Shown here: positions 1 to 10,551 of the stretch, piece by piece
How positions within the stretch are numbered: position 1 is the first letter of the stretch
Layout: the number at the start of each line of letters is the position of its first letter
Source of the DNA: JACCWP01 sp963785115
Lineage (GTDB): Bacteria > Actinomycetota > Actinomycetes > Propionibacteriales > Nocardioidaceae
Direction: 5' to 3'
DNA: 64,000 bases
NCBI GenBank assembly: GCA_963785115.1
Contig: CAWATY010000024.1
Span: 1 to 64,000, forward strand
Translations under genes and position numbers: made by a program
Notes under the pieces: model-generated
Told to the model about the DNA's origin: nothing
Database searches by the model: none
Seen by the model: the letters and a program-made list of their open reading frames with translations, nothing else

Positions 1-1878
<1,878 letters not shown>

Positions 1879-1915
1879 CCGCCCAGGCTAGGTCGGCGCG
1901 TACGGAAGTGCGCCG

Positions 1916-2089
1916 TCAGGCGACGGCGACCATCAGCGACCGGACCCGGCCGACCAGCTCGGGGGGCACCTCGGTCATGCCGTGGACCTCGGCGGCGTGC
2001 GTCGCCACCTGGCCGAGCACCCGGTCCTCGGTGCCCTCGAACGTCGCAGTGCAACCGGGCACCACGTCACCGCAGCGAAACCTCTTCAC
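1916..2089 (-). CDS. DUF1059 small protein
   Basis: A 57-residue protein starting at GTG with MKRFRCGDVVPGCTATF. This matches the DUF1059 signature, in which a conserved MKxFxCGDVVPGC segment places two cysteines (C6 and C13) near the N-terminus. The rest contains ATHAAEVHGM, also typical of the family, with histidines that could join the cysteines in binding a metal; that is inference. A GGGAG ribosome-binding site lies a few bases upstream of the GTG. Function is unknown for the family. It sits between the DUF255 gene and the EAL gene, all on the minus strand, 62 bases downstream of the EAL stop. Confidence 0.9.
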   Translation of the reverse strand: MKRFRCGDVVPGCTATFEGTEDRVLGQVATHAAEVHGMTEVPPELVGRVRSLMVAVA

Positions 2090-2151
2090 GGGTGCTCCCT
2101 CTCGGTGATCATCGGTGTTCGTGGGTGCGCGTCGTGGGTCTTGCGGGGCCG

Positions 2152-3339
2152 TCAGGTCGGCCGGTGCTGGGTCGGCAGGGCGAGCGAGCCCGGACGGACG
2201 GTTGCGGCGTCAAGGTTCCGGGAGCGGCGCAGCAGGTGCTCGATCAGGTGATCCATGGTCACCAGGCCGGTCGCCCGGCCCTGCCCGTCGGTGCAGACGA
2301 CCGGTGCGTACCGATATCCCTCGGGGCGGGCGAGCGCACGTTGCAGGACCTCGGCGGGCGTGGCGTCCGGCGGCGACGTCATGGCCGGGACCCGGACCAG
2401 ACCGCCGTCGGGGGACAGCACGACGACCGCCTGCGGCCGGCCGTGCGGGTCGCACACGACGCCCGGCGAGGACGGGAGGAGTCCGTCCACCAGCAACACT
2501 GGCAGCAGCAGCTCAGGCAGATCGCCGGAAGGCGTGACCTCTCGGGGCAGGTCGGCAAGGACATCGCCCGCTCGGGGGGACAGCTTCGTCCAGGCGGGCG
2601 CGGGACGGCCGAGCAGCCAACCCTGGCCGAGCGCGATGCCGAGCGTGGCGCAGGTCCGCAGGTCGGTCTCGCTCTCGATGCCTTCGGCCACGGCCCACGC
2701 GTCGAGCCGGCCGGCAAGCTCGCCCAGGGCCTGGACCACCGCGCGTCGCACCGGGTCGTTGCCGCAACCGGTCACCAGCCCGCGGTCGATCTTCACCAGC
2801 TCGGGGCGCAGCACCAGCAGGGAGCGAAGGTTGGCGTACCCCGCCCCGGCGTCGTCGACGGCGAGCTTGGCGCCGCGCTCACGCAGGGTCGCGACCGTCT
2901 CGACGATCTGCGTCGCGCCGTGGACGGGGACGTGTTCGGTGAGCTCGATGACGACGCGGGTCAGGTCCGAGGGCTCCTGCAGCGCCTCGCCGACCAAGGG
3001 ATCGATCAGTGCGTCGGGATCGACGTTGAGGGACAGGAACGTGTTCGGCGGGAGGTCGTCGCGCCGTGACAGCGCGGCCCGCACGGCGAGGGCGTTCAGC
3101 TCCGCGCTGCGGCCCACCCGCGCGGCAGCGAGGAACCAGTCCTGGGGCACGCTCGGCTCCAGGGTGGGGAACCGACTGAGCATCTCGAAGCCGACCGCCT
3201 CACCGGTGGCGAGGTCGATGATCGGCTGCGCGACGGTCGCGAGCGGCTCGCGCTCGGCCAGGACGTCCGCGATGACGGCGGACGCGGACGCGTCGTCGGG
3301 AGGACCCCGGACCACGTCGTGGTCTAGCCGTGTTTCCAT
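2152..3339 (-). CDS. EAL-domain cyclic-di-GMP phosphodiesterase with C-terminal CBS-like region
   Basis: A 395-residue cytoplasmic protein. Residues about 30 to 250 form an EAL domain. The signature motif is degenerate (FEMLSR instead of EALxR), but every residue usually needed for metal binding and hydrolysis is present: E52, N105, E132, D162-D163 (VDDAGAGYANL), K183, E219 and Q239. Hydrolysis of c-di-GMP to pGpG is therefore plausible. Residues about 280 to 375 look like a CBS-type ligand-binding region (GRPQAVVVLSPDGG and GRATGLVTMDHLIEHLLRR), which could sense a nucleotide. No GGDEF domain or membrane segment is present. It stands alone with no obvious partner in the window. The substitution of ALxR by MLSR may lower activity, so a sensor role is an alternative. 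Confidence 0.9.
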   Translation of the reverse strand: METRLDHDVVRGPPDDASASAVIADVLAEREPLATVAQPIIDLATGEAVGFEMLSRFPTLEPSVPQDWFLAAARVGRSAELNALAVRAALSRRDDLPPNTFLSLNVDPDALIDPLVGEALQEPSDLTRVVIELTEHVPVHGATQIVETVATLRERGAKLAVDDAGAGYANLRSLLVLRPELVKIDRGLVTGCGNDPVRRAVVQALGELAGRLDAWAVAEGIESETDLRTCATLGIALGQGWLLGRPAPAWTKLSPRAGDVLADLPREVTPSGDLPELLLPVLLVDGLLPSSPGVVCDPHGRPQAVVVLSPDGGLVRVPAMTSPPDATPAEVLQRALARPEGYRYAPVVCTDGQGRATGLVTMDHLIEHLLRRSRNLDAATVRPGSLALPTQHRPT

Positions 3340-3489
3340 CGACCTGTCTCCCGTTGCCTGGCGGAACCAGCCACGCTACGAGCGCCGGGTCGCGATGGCT
3401 CCGGCGCTCTCCGTGTGGCACCGGTTCGGGGGACGGAAACGACCGATCGGATGAGTCAGGCGAAAGGGCGGACTAGTCCCGTCGGCCGC

Positions 3490-3831
3490 TCACGGCGTAC
3501 GTCCCGGGTCGACCGGCGGGTGCTCCGAGGACCCACCGGGTGGGTCCGTCGACGGTGGAGACGGTGCCGATGACGGTGCCGATGACGGTGCCGACGACGG
3601 GTCCGGCGGGCTGTCCGATGTCGGGTCGGCGGTGTCGCCCGGGTCGGCGTCATCGCTCTCGAAGTCGATCTTCTTCAGCTGGCGGGTGAAGCTGCGCAGC
3701 AGCAGCGCGGTTGCCACGGCGAGCGCGAGCACCACGAGCAGGCCGAGCACACCGGGTCGGACGGTGTCCTCGTCGAGCGCGGCCCGCAGCACCGCGGTGG
3801 CCTGGTGTGCCCTGCCCTCGCTCGCGTCCAC
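3490..3831 (-). CDS. small membrane protein with acidic Ser/Pro-rich tail
   Basis: A 113-residue protein of unknown family. Residues 1 to 25 are soluble, residues about 27 to 46 form one transmembrane helix (VLGLLVVLALAVATALLL), and a short basic stretch (RSFTRQLKKIDF) follows, which places the tail in the cytoplasm under the positive-inside rule. The tail, from about residue 60, is low-complexity Asp, Ser and Pro sequence. It includes three SSAP units encoded by a 12-base direct repeat around 3565 to 3605. The GTG start is chosen because it gives a complete N-terminus before the helix. Resembles small single-pass proteins often annotated as hypothetical in actinobacteria; no function can be named. 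Confidence 0.7.
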   Translation of the reverse strand: MDASEGRAHQATAVLRAALDEDTVRPGVLGLLVVLALAVATALLLRSFTRQLKKIDFESDDADPGDTADPTSDSPPDPSSAPSSAPSSAPSPPSTDPPGGSSEHPPVDPGRTP

Positions 3832-3860
3832 GTCACCATCATGGCAACCCGGTCAGCAGA

Positions 3861-3902
3861 CACCGGCACCGCGGCCCGCTGCTGCGGACCGCGGTGCCGG
3901 TG
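3861..3902 (-). terminator. strong inverted repeat, likely terminator of the ScyD/ScyE-like gene
   Basis: A perfect 14-base inverted repeat (3861-3874 with 3889-3902) around a 14-base loop. It sits just downstream of the stop at 3957 on the minus strand and before the next minus-strand gene. No clear U-tract follows, which is common for GC-rich actinobacterial terminators. Confidence 0.6.
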
Positions 3903-3956
3903 CTGCTGTGCTGCGTGTTGTGCTGTCGCTGTGCTAGCGGTGACTGCTCATGCGGC

Positions 3957-5138
3957 TCAGAGCCCGCGCAGCCGCCAGATCGCACCGCTCCAGTCGGGGT
4001 TGCCACCGAAGCCGGTGCTCGGCGCGATCGACCACGCCGCCACCTGAACGCGGTGCTGGCGAGCGACGATGCCGGCCGGGAACGGAACCCGCATGTAGCT
4101 GCGACCGTGACCGGTGTTGGCCTTGACGACCCGACCCGGGAAGCACTGCGGGATCTGGTTGAACCCGCAGCCGCCGAACAGCTCGGAGACGTACAGCGTG
4201 CCGTTGGCCTTGGCCGCCACACCGGTGATGGTCGTGAAGCCCTTGTAGACGTGCAGGACCTTGCCGTGCCGGCTGTACTCGAAGACGCGGGCCTTGCCCC
4301 GCTTCTCCGACCACAGCGTGCCCACGTAGATGTGGCCGTTGCCACCGCGGGTGATCGACGTCGGAACCGCGTCCGCACGACCGGGGTCGGGCAGCGCGGC
4401 CCACAGCTCGGTGTCGCCGTCCTTGACCTGGATGATCGAGTTGCCGGCGGCGTCGGCGACCAGGATCTGGTTCTTCAGCGCCAGCAGGGCGTACGGGTTC
4501 GAGTCGAAGCCCTCGCCATCGGGGTCGTGGTTGCGCTCGTAGGCCGTGATGTTGGCCTTGATCCACTTGCCGCCACCCGCGTGGCCGGCGACCAGCTTGC
4601 CCAGCTGACGACCGTTCACGCCGGCCGGGAGCGCCTGCGGCGGCGCGTACGTCATCGCGGCGAAGTACGGACCGACGCCGGGCCGGCGTCCGGCGCCGTC
4701 AGCACCGGTGGCGAAGGAGCCGTCGGAACCGGCGCCCGAGATGAGCCCTCCGATGACCTCGTGCCGCTGGCCGCGGAACACGCTGACCGATCCGGTGAAC
4801 CCGACGCACGTCTGGTTCTGGCCCGACCCGATGCAGTGCGGCCCGCCATGGCCGGCCTCGGCGACGACAAGGCCGCCGTTGAAGGTCAGCGCCATCTGGC
4901 GCGGGTTGTCCAGCCCGACGTGCAGCGGGCGGTAGTTGGTGGGCACCCGTACGCCGGGCTTGCCTGCGGCGGAGCCGGTGGGCTTGCCCAGCGTCTTGTT
5001 GATGATCGCGCGGAAACTGTCACTGTCGTCGCCGGAGCCGGCCGCACCTGCCTGCGGTGCGGTGACCGCGGCGGCGACCAGCGGAATCGTCGCGAGGGCA
5101 ACGGCGACCATGCGCCTGCGACGGATTGATCCGGGCAT
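3957..5138 (-). CDS. secreted ScyD/ScyE-family protein
   Basis: A 393-residue exported protein. Residues 1 to about 33 are a signal peptide (MPGSIRRRRMVAVALATIPL, then an Ala-rich end at AGAAGS). The mature part matches the ScyD/ScyE family: repeated beta-propeller-like strands such as PRQMALTFNGGLVVAEAG, NQILVADAAGNSIIQV and TSITRGGNGHIYVGTLWSE, plus NGTLYVSELFGGCGFNQIPQCFPG with paired cysteines. ScyD and ScyE are known from cyanobacterial scytonemin clusters, but relatives are widespread in actinobacteria, where no such pigment genes exist, so that role must not be transferred. It is likely an extracellular NHL-like propeller of unknown ligand. A strong inverted repeat follows the gene. 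No coupled partner gene is apparent. Confidence 0.85.
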   Translation of the reverse strand: MPGSIRRRRMVAVALATIPLVAAAVTAPQAGAAGSGDDSDSFRAIINKTLGKPTGSAAGKPGVRVPTNYRPLHVGLDNPRQMALTFNGGLVVAEAGHGGPHCIGSGQNQTCVGFTGSVSVFRGQRHEVIGGLISGAGSDGSFATGADGAGRRPGVGPYFAAMTYAPPQALPAGVNGRQLGKLVAGHAGGGKWIKANITAYERNHDPDGEGFDSNPYALLALKNQILVADAAGNSIIQVKDGDTELWAALPDPGRADAVPTSITRGGNGHIYVGTLWSEKRGKARVFEYSRHGKVLHVYKGFTTITGVAAKANGTLYVSELFGGCGFNQIPQCFPGRVVKANTGHGRSYMRVPFPAGIVARQHRVQVAAWSIAPSTGFGGNPDWSGAIWRLRGL

Positions 5139-5221
5139 GGGGTCTCCTCTTCTGGGGAACCTGTCGAGAACCTGTGTAGTGGGCAGGACCCGATGCCGTC
5201 AGCGAAACGGCCCAAATCCGC

Positions 5222-6106
5222 TCAGCCGCGCAACCCGGCGAACAGGTCGTCCTCGGGGGTTGTCGTGGGCACCCGGCTGTCCACCAGCTCGAAGTCCTCG
5301 GTCGGCCAGGCCGCCTGGTGAACCTCGAGCGGGCAGGCGAACCACGCGCCCTCGGGGTCGATCTGGGTGGCGTGGGCGAGCAGCGCGCGGTCCCGCACCG
5401 GGAAGTACTGGGCGCAGTGCACCTGGGTGGTGATCCGGGCCTCGCGCTCCGGGTCGTCCTCCCACTCGGCCAGCCGCTCGGCGTACGGCGACTCAAGCCC
5501 GCGGCGCAGCATCTCGTCGTGCAGTGCCTGCGTGCGAGCCCGGTGGAAACCGTGGTGGTAGTAGAGCTTCAGCGGTGCCCACGGCGCCCCGGCGTCGACG
5601 AACCTGTCCGGGTCCCCGGCGGCCTCGTAGGCGCGGACCGACACCTCGTGGCAGCGCACGTGGTCGGGGTGGGGATAGCCGCCGTTCTCGTCGTAGGTCG
5701 TGACGACGTGTGGACGGAACGACCGCAGCAGCCGCACCAGCGGCGCGGTGGCCACATCGAGGTCGATCGCGGCGAAGCACCCGTCCGGCAAGGGCGGCGG
5801 CGGATCGCCCTCGGGGTAGCCGGAGTCGACGAATCCCAACCAGTCCTGGGTGACGCCGAGGATCTCGCGGGCCCGCTCCATCTCCTGACGGCGGATCTCG
5901 CTGATGTTGGCCAGCACGTCGGGCCGATCCATGTTCGGGTTGAGGATCGAGCCGCGCTCGCCGCCGGTACAGGTCACGACGTGCACGTCGACGCCCTCGG
6001 CGACGTAGCGCGCGGTCGTGGCAGCCCCCTTGCTCGATTCGTCGTCCGGGTGCGCGTGCACGTGCAGCAGGCGCAGCCGCTCCTCGCCGTCCACCGCAGG
6101 GATCAC
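5222..6106 (-). CDS. mca: mycothiol conjugate amidase
   Basis: A 294-residue zinc amidase of the LmbE/PIG-L superfamily. It cleaves mycothiol S-conjugates to a mercapturic acid and GlcN-Ins, the last step of mycothiol-dependent detoxification in the cytoplasm. Visible motifs are HAHPDDESSKGA near residue 17 (zinc-binding His and Asp) and DENGGYPHPDH near residue 142 (catalytic region and third zinc ligand). It has the Mca-type C-terminal extension that MshB lacks. The start is GTG, with only 17 bases separating it from the divergent DUF4307 gene, an arrangement often seen in actinobacteria. MshB is the main alternative, but the DENGGYPHPDH form and the neighbour favour Mca. Confidence 0.92.
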   Translation of the reverse strand: MIPAVDGEERLRLLHVHAHPDDESSKGAATTARYVAEGVDVHVVTCTGGERGSILNPNMDRPDVLANISEIRRQEMERAREILGVTQDWLGFVDSGYPEGDPPPPLPDGCFAAIDLDVATAPLVRLLRSFRPHVVTTYDENGGYPHPDHVRCHEVSVRAYEAAGDPDRFVDAGAPWAPLKLYYHHGFHRARTQALHDEMLRRGLESPYAERLAEWEDDPEREARITTQVHCAQYFPVRDRALLAHATQIDPEGAWFACPLEVHQAAWPTEDFELVDSRVPTTTPEDDLFAGLRG

Positions 6107-6123
6107 GACTGAAAGGATGCAGC

Positions 6124-6537
6124 ATGCCCCGCGTGAGCCCGGCGGCCGCCGCCCGGGCGGCGATGCCCGAGCGCTACGGCACCCCGCCCCGATGGCACAC
6201 GCCGGTCACCGTCGCGGTGGCGGCTGTCGTCGCCGTCGCCGGCGTGAGCTGGCTGCTGTGGGCCGCGACCGTGCACTCGACTCCCGACGTGGACGGAGGG
6301 GTGACCACCTTCGAGGTCGTCTCCGACCAGCGCACCGACGTGACCCTCGAAGTGCACCGGGGGGTCGCGTCCGCCGTGGCCTGCGAGGTGTATGCACAGG
6401 CCGAGGACAAGGCGATCGTGGGCGAGCTGACCGTGCACCTCGAACCCGCCCCGGCCGGTACGATGACTTCGACGGTGCACGTCGCTACCGAGCGGCGCGC
6501 TGCCGTCGCGGTCTTGCGTAGCTGCCGGCTGGAGTGA
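6124..6537 (+). CDS. DUF4307 membrane protein
   Basis: A 137-residue protein with one transmembrane helix at about residues 28 to 48 (VTVAVAAVVAVAGVSWLLWA) after a short cytoplasmic head. It is followed by an extracytoplasmic beta-rich domain with SDQRTDVTLEVHR and two conserved-looking cysteines (AVACEVYAQAED near residue 87 and LRSCRLE at the end). This is DUF4307, commonly found next to mca and greA in actinobacteria, as here. An AAGGA ribosome-binding site precedes the ATG. The function is unknown. The cysteine pair and the link to mycothiol metabolism make an envelope redox role conceivable, but that is inference. Confidence 0.88.
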   Translation: MPRVSPAAAARAAMPERYGTPPRWHTPVTVAVAAVVAVAGVSWLLWAATVHSTPDVDGGVTTFEVVSDQRTDVTLEVHRGVASAVACEVYAQAEDKAIVGELTVHLEPAPAGTMTSTVHVATERRAAVAVLRSCRLE

Positions 6538-6661
6538 TCCTCTCCGGAGTCTTGCTAGGCTGGCCCGCTTATCCCCGCGCAGGGCACGTCAGAACACCTC
6601 AGAACACGTGCAGCATCAGCGCACACCCGCTCACCACCCCCGACACGAGGAGCAGTCAGCC

Positions 6662-7162
6662 GTGTCCCAGTCGACCGAGGAAAACGTCATCTGGCTCACC
6701 CAGGAGGCGCGAGACCGCCTCCAGGCGGAGCTGGATCACCTGCGTGGTCCCGGCCGTGCGGAGCTTTCGGCACGGATCGGAGAGGCCCGCGACGAGGGTG
6801 ACCTTCGCGAGAACGGCGGCTACCACGCCGCCAAGGAGGAGCAGGGCAAGGCCGAGGCGCGGATCCGTCAGCTCGAGGACATGCTGCGCCGGGCCGAGGT
6901 CGGCGACCTGCCCAGCAAGGGCGACCCGCTGGGTCCGGGCATGGTGGTGACCATCCGTTTCGCCGGCGACGACGACACCGAGACGTTCCTGCTGGGCTCG
7001 CGTGAGCTGGCCGGCGATGTCGAGGTCGCGGTCTACTCGCCGCAGAGCCCGCTCGGCCGCGAGATCGTCGGCAAGCAGATCGGCGACACCGCCACGTACG
7101 AGGCCCCGAACGGTCGTGCCGTCGAGGTCGAGGTCGTGGCCGCCGAACCGTTCACCCGCTGA
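6662..7162 (+). CDS. greA: transcription elongation factor GreA
   Basis: A 166-residue Gre factor that rescues backtracked RNA polymerase by stimulating transcript cleavage. The N-terminal coiled coil carries LTQEARDRLQAELDHLRG and the tip motif EARDEGDLRENGGYHAAKEE, whose acidic residues enter the polymerase channel. The C-terminal half is the FKBP-like domain, ending with IGDTATYEAPNGRAVEVEV. The GTG start at 6662 is preferred over an upstream ATG because GAGGAG lies just before it and the family begins there. A possible promoter -10 (TAGGCT) lies near 6556. It follows the DUF4307 gene and precedes a thioredoxin gene by 13 bases, forming a likely operon. Confidence 0.96.
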   Translation: MSQSTEENVIWLTQEARDRLQAELDHLRGPGRAELSARIGEARDEGDLRENGGYHAAKEEQGKAEARIRQLEDMLRRAEVGDLPSKGDPLGPGMVVTIRFAGDDDTETFLLGSRELAGDVEVAVYSPQSPLGREIVGKQIGDTATYEAPNGRAVEVEVVAAEPFTR

Positions 7163-7175
7163 CGAGGAGGCCGCG

Positions 7176-7592
7176 ATGGCGACGACCGACCTGACAGGTG
7201 AGACCTTCGAGCAGGCCGTCGGTGCCGACGGGATCGTGCTCGTCGACTTCTGGGCGGCCTGGTGCGGTCCGTGCCGTTCGTTCGCGCCGGTCTTCGAGGC
7301 GGCATCGGAGCAGCACACCGACATCAGCTTCATGAAGGTCGACACCGAGGCAGAGCACGGTCTGGGCTCCGCGCTCGGCATCTCGTCGATACCGACCCTG
7401 ATGGCCTTCCGCGACGGGATCCTGCTGCACGCGCAGCCGGGTGCCCTGCCCCCGGCAGCGCTCGAGCAGCTGATCGCAGCGGTCCGCGACGTCGACATGG
7501 ACGACGTCCGCCGCCAGCTGGCCGAGCAGGAGACCCAGCAGAAGAACCAGCAGCAGAGCCCGCCGGACGGTCAGGCGAGCGCGACCGGGTAG
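7176..7592 (+). CDS. thioredoxin with hydrophilic tail
   Basis: A 138-residue cytoplasmic thioredoxin. The active site is W29-C30-G31-P32-C33 within VDFWAAWCGPCRSFAPVF, and the cis-proline loop is SSIPTLMAF. Residues 1 to about 105 are the thioredoxin fold. The last 30 residues form a Gln-rich hydrophilic tail (EQETQQKNQQQSPPDG) not found in standard TrxA. The ATG at 7176 has GAGGAGG upstream and lies 13 bases after greA. The 3' end overlaps the convergent ilvA gene by 22 bases. It is expected to act as a disulfide reductase; no thioredoxin reductase gene is in the window. Confidence 0.92.
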   Translation: MATTDLTGETFEQAVGADGIVLVDFWAAWCGPCRSFAPVFEAASEQHTDISFMKVDTEAEHGLGSALGISSIPTLMAFRDGILLHAQPGALPPAALEQLIAAVRDVDMDDVRRQLAEQETQQKNQQQSPPDGQASATG

Positions 7593-8785
7593 CCGGCTTC
7601 GCGGAGCCCGGCGACCACCGCCTCGCGGTGCTCGTCGCCACGGGTCTCCACCTGCAGCACCAGCTCGACCTCGTCGACGTGCAGCCGCGACGAGACCCGC
7701 TGGTGGACGACGTCGAGCACGTTGGCCTGCGCCTCGGCGATCAGCCGGAGCAGCCGGACCAGCTCGCCCGGCCGGTCCGGCACCCGGACCGTGAAGCTCA
7801 GGTAGCGGCCCGCCGCGGCCAACCCGTGCCGCACCACCTGGAGCAGCAGCAGCGGGTCGATGTTGCCGCCGGACAGGACCGCGACCACCGGACCGGGCCA
7901 GTGGCGCGGCTGGTCGAGCAGCGCAGCCACCGCCGCGGCACCGGCGGGCTCCACCACCTGCTTGGCCCGCTCGAGCAACAGCAAGAGCGCCCGCGACAGC
8001 GACTCCTCCCCGACCGTCACGACCTCGTCGACGTGCTGCTGGACCGCCGCGAGCGGCACCTGACCGGGACGGCCGACGGCTATCCCGTCGGCGATGGTGC
8101 TCATCCGGTCCAGCGCGACGGGCTCACCCGCCGCCAGGCTCGCCGGGTACGCCGCCGCACCGGCCGCTTGGACCCCGACCACCCGCGCCTGCGGCAGCAG
8201 TCCGCGCAGCGCCGTGGCCACCCCGGCGAGCAGGCCGCCGCCCCCGCAGGGGACCAGCACCGTGACGGCGTCCGGCACCTGCTCGGCGAGCTCCAGCCCC
8301 AGCGTGCCCTGCCCGGCGACCACGTCGGGGTGGTCGAACGGGTGGATGAGGACCGCCCCGGTCGCGTCGGCGTGCTCGCGCGCGGCTGCCAGGGCGGTGT
8401 CGATGTCGTCGCCTGCGAACCGCACCTCGGCGCCGTATGCCAGCGTCGCCTTCTGCTTGGGGATCGCGGCACCCCGTGGCATGAACACCGTCGCGTCCGT
8501 CCCGAGCATCGAGGCGGCCAGGGCGACCCCCTGCGCGTGATTCCCGGCGCTGGCCGCCACCACCCCACGGGAACGCTCGGTCGCGCTGAGCCCGGCGATG
8601 CGTACGTAGGCCCCCCGGATCTTGAACGACCCGGTGCGCTGCAGGTTCTCGCACTTGAGGTACACGTCGGAGCCGACCAGGTCTGCCAGCCAGCGGGACC
8701 GTTCGACCGGGGTGGTGGTGGCCACGCCGGCGAGCAGGTCGCGTGCCCGCTCGATGTCGGCGAGCGACACGGCCTGGGCGGACAC
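7571..8785 (-). CDS. ilvA: threonine ammonia-lyase (biosynthetic-type, ACT-like tail)
   Basis: A 404-residue PLP enzyme that deaminates L-threonine to 2-oxobutanoate, feeding isoleucine synthesis. K55 in TGSFKIRGAY is the Schiff-base lysine. ASAGNHAQGVA binds the phosphate region and PCGGGGLLAGVA the cofactor. The C-terminal region from about 328 (YLSFTVRVPDRPGELVRLL) is a single ACT domain, as in the roughly 400-aa actinobacterial type, suggesting allosteric control. The start is GTG (VSAQAVSLADIERAR). A catabolic threonine dehydratase or a serine racemase-like activity cannot be excluded from sequence alone. The 3' end overlaps the thioredoxin gene tail to tail by 22 bases. The gene lies 23 bases downstream of the PhoD-like gene. 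Confidence 0.93.
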   Translation of the reverse strand: MSAQAVSLADIERARDLLAGVATTTPVERSRWLADLVGSDVYLKCENLQRTGSFKIRGAYVRIAGLSATERSRGVVAASAGNHAQGVALAASMLGTDATVFMPRGAAIPKQKATLAYGAEVRFAGDDIDTALAAAREHADATGAVLIHPFDHPDVVAGQGTLGLELAEQVPDAVTVLVPCGGGGLLAGVATALRGLLPQARVVGVQAAGAAAYPASLAAGEPVALDRMSTIADGIAVGRPGQVPLAAVQQHVDEVVTVGEESLSRALLLLLERAKQVVEPAGAAAVAALLDQPRHWPGPVVAVLSGGNIDPLLLLQVVRHGLAAAGRYLSFTVRVPDRPGELVRLLRLIAEAQANVLDVVHQRVSSRLHVDEVELVLQVETRGDEHREAVVAGLREAGYPVALA

Positions 8786-8808
8786 GGCGGCCAGGGTACG
8801 GGAGCAGG

Positions 8809-10551
8809 TCAGGACAGCCGGGTGCGGAAGACCGTGCGCCAGCGGAGCGTGTCGGCGGTGGGGCCCACGGTGGCGGTCTCCCAGGCCAGCGTCGCGTGCC
8901 GTCCGTCCAGGTCGAGCGTCGCCAGCATGTTGTCGAACCACGGCCCGTTGCGGATGGACCACCGCCACGGCGGGTCGGGGACCTTGGCGCTTCGCGCCAC
9001 TGCGGCACCCACGGCGTTGGCCACGCCGTACGCGAGTCCGGCGAGCACGAAGCGCATCGATCGCGGCAGTGGGTTGCGAATCGGCGAGCACACCGCCTGC
9101 AGCACCCGGCCCGGCGTGCCTCGCGGCAGCTCGGCCTCGGCAAGGTAGGAGTGGTGCACGTCGCCGGCCAGCCACAGCACGGTCGCCGGCGCGTCCCCGT
9201 GCGCTCCCTGCGCCACCTCGGCGCTGCGCCGGGCCAGCCGCTGGAAGGACTCCTGGAAGGCGCCCCAGTGCTCCAGGTCGAAGTCCTGCCGCAGCCGCTC
9301 CCCCCAGCTCTTGTGCCGGTCGCCCCACGCGCCGTCGGTCACCGCCTCGTTCCAGGCCTCCAGGTGGTGCAGCCCCATCGGCAGCAGGAACGGCAGCGAC
9401 GTCCCGACAATCACGTGGTCGTGGTCGCCCACCATCAGGTCCTCGGCCCACTGCATCTCGTCCGGGTCGAGCATCGAGCGCTCCCCCGGTTCGAGCATCC
9501 GGCCGGCGCGCGAGTCCAGCACCAGCAGCCGGGAATCGCCGAGCCGGCGGGTCCAGCTCCACCGGTAGCCGGCCGGGTCGCGGTCGGCCCGCTCGGCGAA
9601 CTCGTCCAGCAGCGGCCCCACGTCGGTGCCTGGTGGCCCCTCGGAGCAGGCCTGCTGGACCCGCTGCCAGACCTCGTCGTCGGCGCGTTCGTCCGGGCCG
9701 AGGTTGCCCAGGTGCTGGTAGATCCAGTACGACGCCAGCCCGCCGACGATGCGGCGGTGCCACCAGCCGATCCCGTTCATCTCGTCGCGCCAGGCCTGGG
9801 AGGTGTTCCAGTCGTCCCGGACGTCGTGGTCGTCGAACACCATGCTGCTGGAGCACGTCGACAGCACCCATCGGGTGGCCGGCTCGGTCCAGGCCAGCCG
9901 GTAGAGGTATGCGTACTCCTCGAAGTCGGCCAGCTCCTCGCCCGGCTCCGCGTCGATGTCCCGGCGGGAGGCGATGAAGTCGCGCATCGCGTCCGACGTC
10001 TCGTCGGCGTACACCTGGTCGCCGAGGAACAGCAGCATGGCCGGCCACGCCTCGCCGGCGGCACCGCTGCGCTCGGGTGGCTTGCCGTGGGCCAGCCGCA
10101 GGGCCAGCGCACGGAGCAGGTCGATGCCGTAGCGCCGGTTGGTCGACGGGTCGTGCGGCAGGCTCTCGCGGCAGGTGCCGAACACCACTCGCAGCGGCCT
10201 GGACAGGTCCAGCGTCCGCAGCGCGCTCGGCGGGAAGCCCGACCCCGGCGGCGGCCAGGCCTGGTGCTCGCCGTCCCCGTCGTCGATCCACACCTCGTAC
10301 GGCTCGGCCGAGCCCGGCTCGAGGCCGGTGACGTCGACGATGGCGTAGTGGTGACCGTGCGCGTTGAAGGTGCCGGCCTCGCCCGAGCACGTGGCGGTGC
10401 GCACGTGCACCCGTGCCGGCCGGCCGGTCTCGACCCAGACCGACGCAGTGGTCTCGCCGACGTGACGCAGCAGCGGTCCGAGCACCAGCAGCGGCGGGCG
10501 GTCGGCATCGAGCTGCTCAGTCGTCATCGGTGTCTCCGTCGGCGGTGTCAT
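8809..10551 (-). CDS. PhoD-like metallophosphatase
   Basis: A 580-residue protein of the PhoD/metallophosphatase superfamily. The N-terminal part (about residues 15 to 105) is a beta-sandwich domain (LLRHVGETTASVWVETGRP, DDGDGEHQAWPPP). The C-terminal catalytic domain shows metal-ligand motifs FGTCRES, LFLGDQVYADE, MVFDDHDVRDDWN and LAGDVHHSYLAE. There is no signal peptide or Tat motif, so unlike secreted PhoD this member looks cytoplasmic. The substrate could be a phosphodiester or phosphomonoester. The ATG at 10551 overlaps the sulfatase stop as ATGA, which favours this start; a second ATG at 10527 is possible. It is last in a run with the MutL-like, AI-2E and sulfatase genes. Confidence 0.9.
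   Translation of the reverse strand: MTPPTETPMTTEQLDADRPPLLVLGPLLRHVGETTASVWVETGRPARVHVRTATCSGEAGTFNAHGHHYAIVDVTGLEPGSAEPYEVWIDDGDGEHQAWPPPGSGFPPSALRTLDLSRPLRVVFGTCRESLPHDPSTNRRYGIDLLRALALRLAHGKPPERSGAAGEAWPAMLLFLGDQVYADETSDAMRDFIASRRDIDAEPGEELADFEEYAYLYRLAWTEPATRWVLSTCSSSMVFDDHDVRDDWNTSQAWRDEMNGIGWWHRRIVGGLASYWIYQHLGNLGPDERADDEVWQRVQQACSEGPPGTDVGPLLDEFAERADRDPAGYRWSWTRRLGDSRLLVLDSRAGRMLEPGERSMLDPDEMQWAEDLMVGDHDHVIVGTSLPFLLPMGLHHLEAWNEAVTDGAWGDRHKSWGERLRQDFDLEHWGAFQESFQRLARRSAEVAQGAHGDAPATVLWLAGDVHHSYLAEAELPRGTPGRVLQAVCSPIRNPLPRSMRFVLAGLAYGVANAVGAAVARSAKVPDPPWRWSIRNGPWFDNMLATLDLDGRHATLAWETATVGPTADTLRWRTVFRTRLS

Noticed and set aside
3565..3605. 12-bp direct repeats (gacggtgccgat) as a possible regulatory array
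   Set aside because: They lie inside the coding region of the small membrane protein and simply encode the SSAP low-complexity tail.
3957..5138. A scytonemin biosynthesis locus suggested by the ScyD/ScyE family name
   Set aside because: No other scytonemin genes are near, and the family is widespread in bacteria that make no scytonemin.
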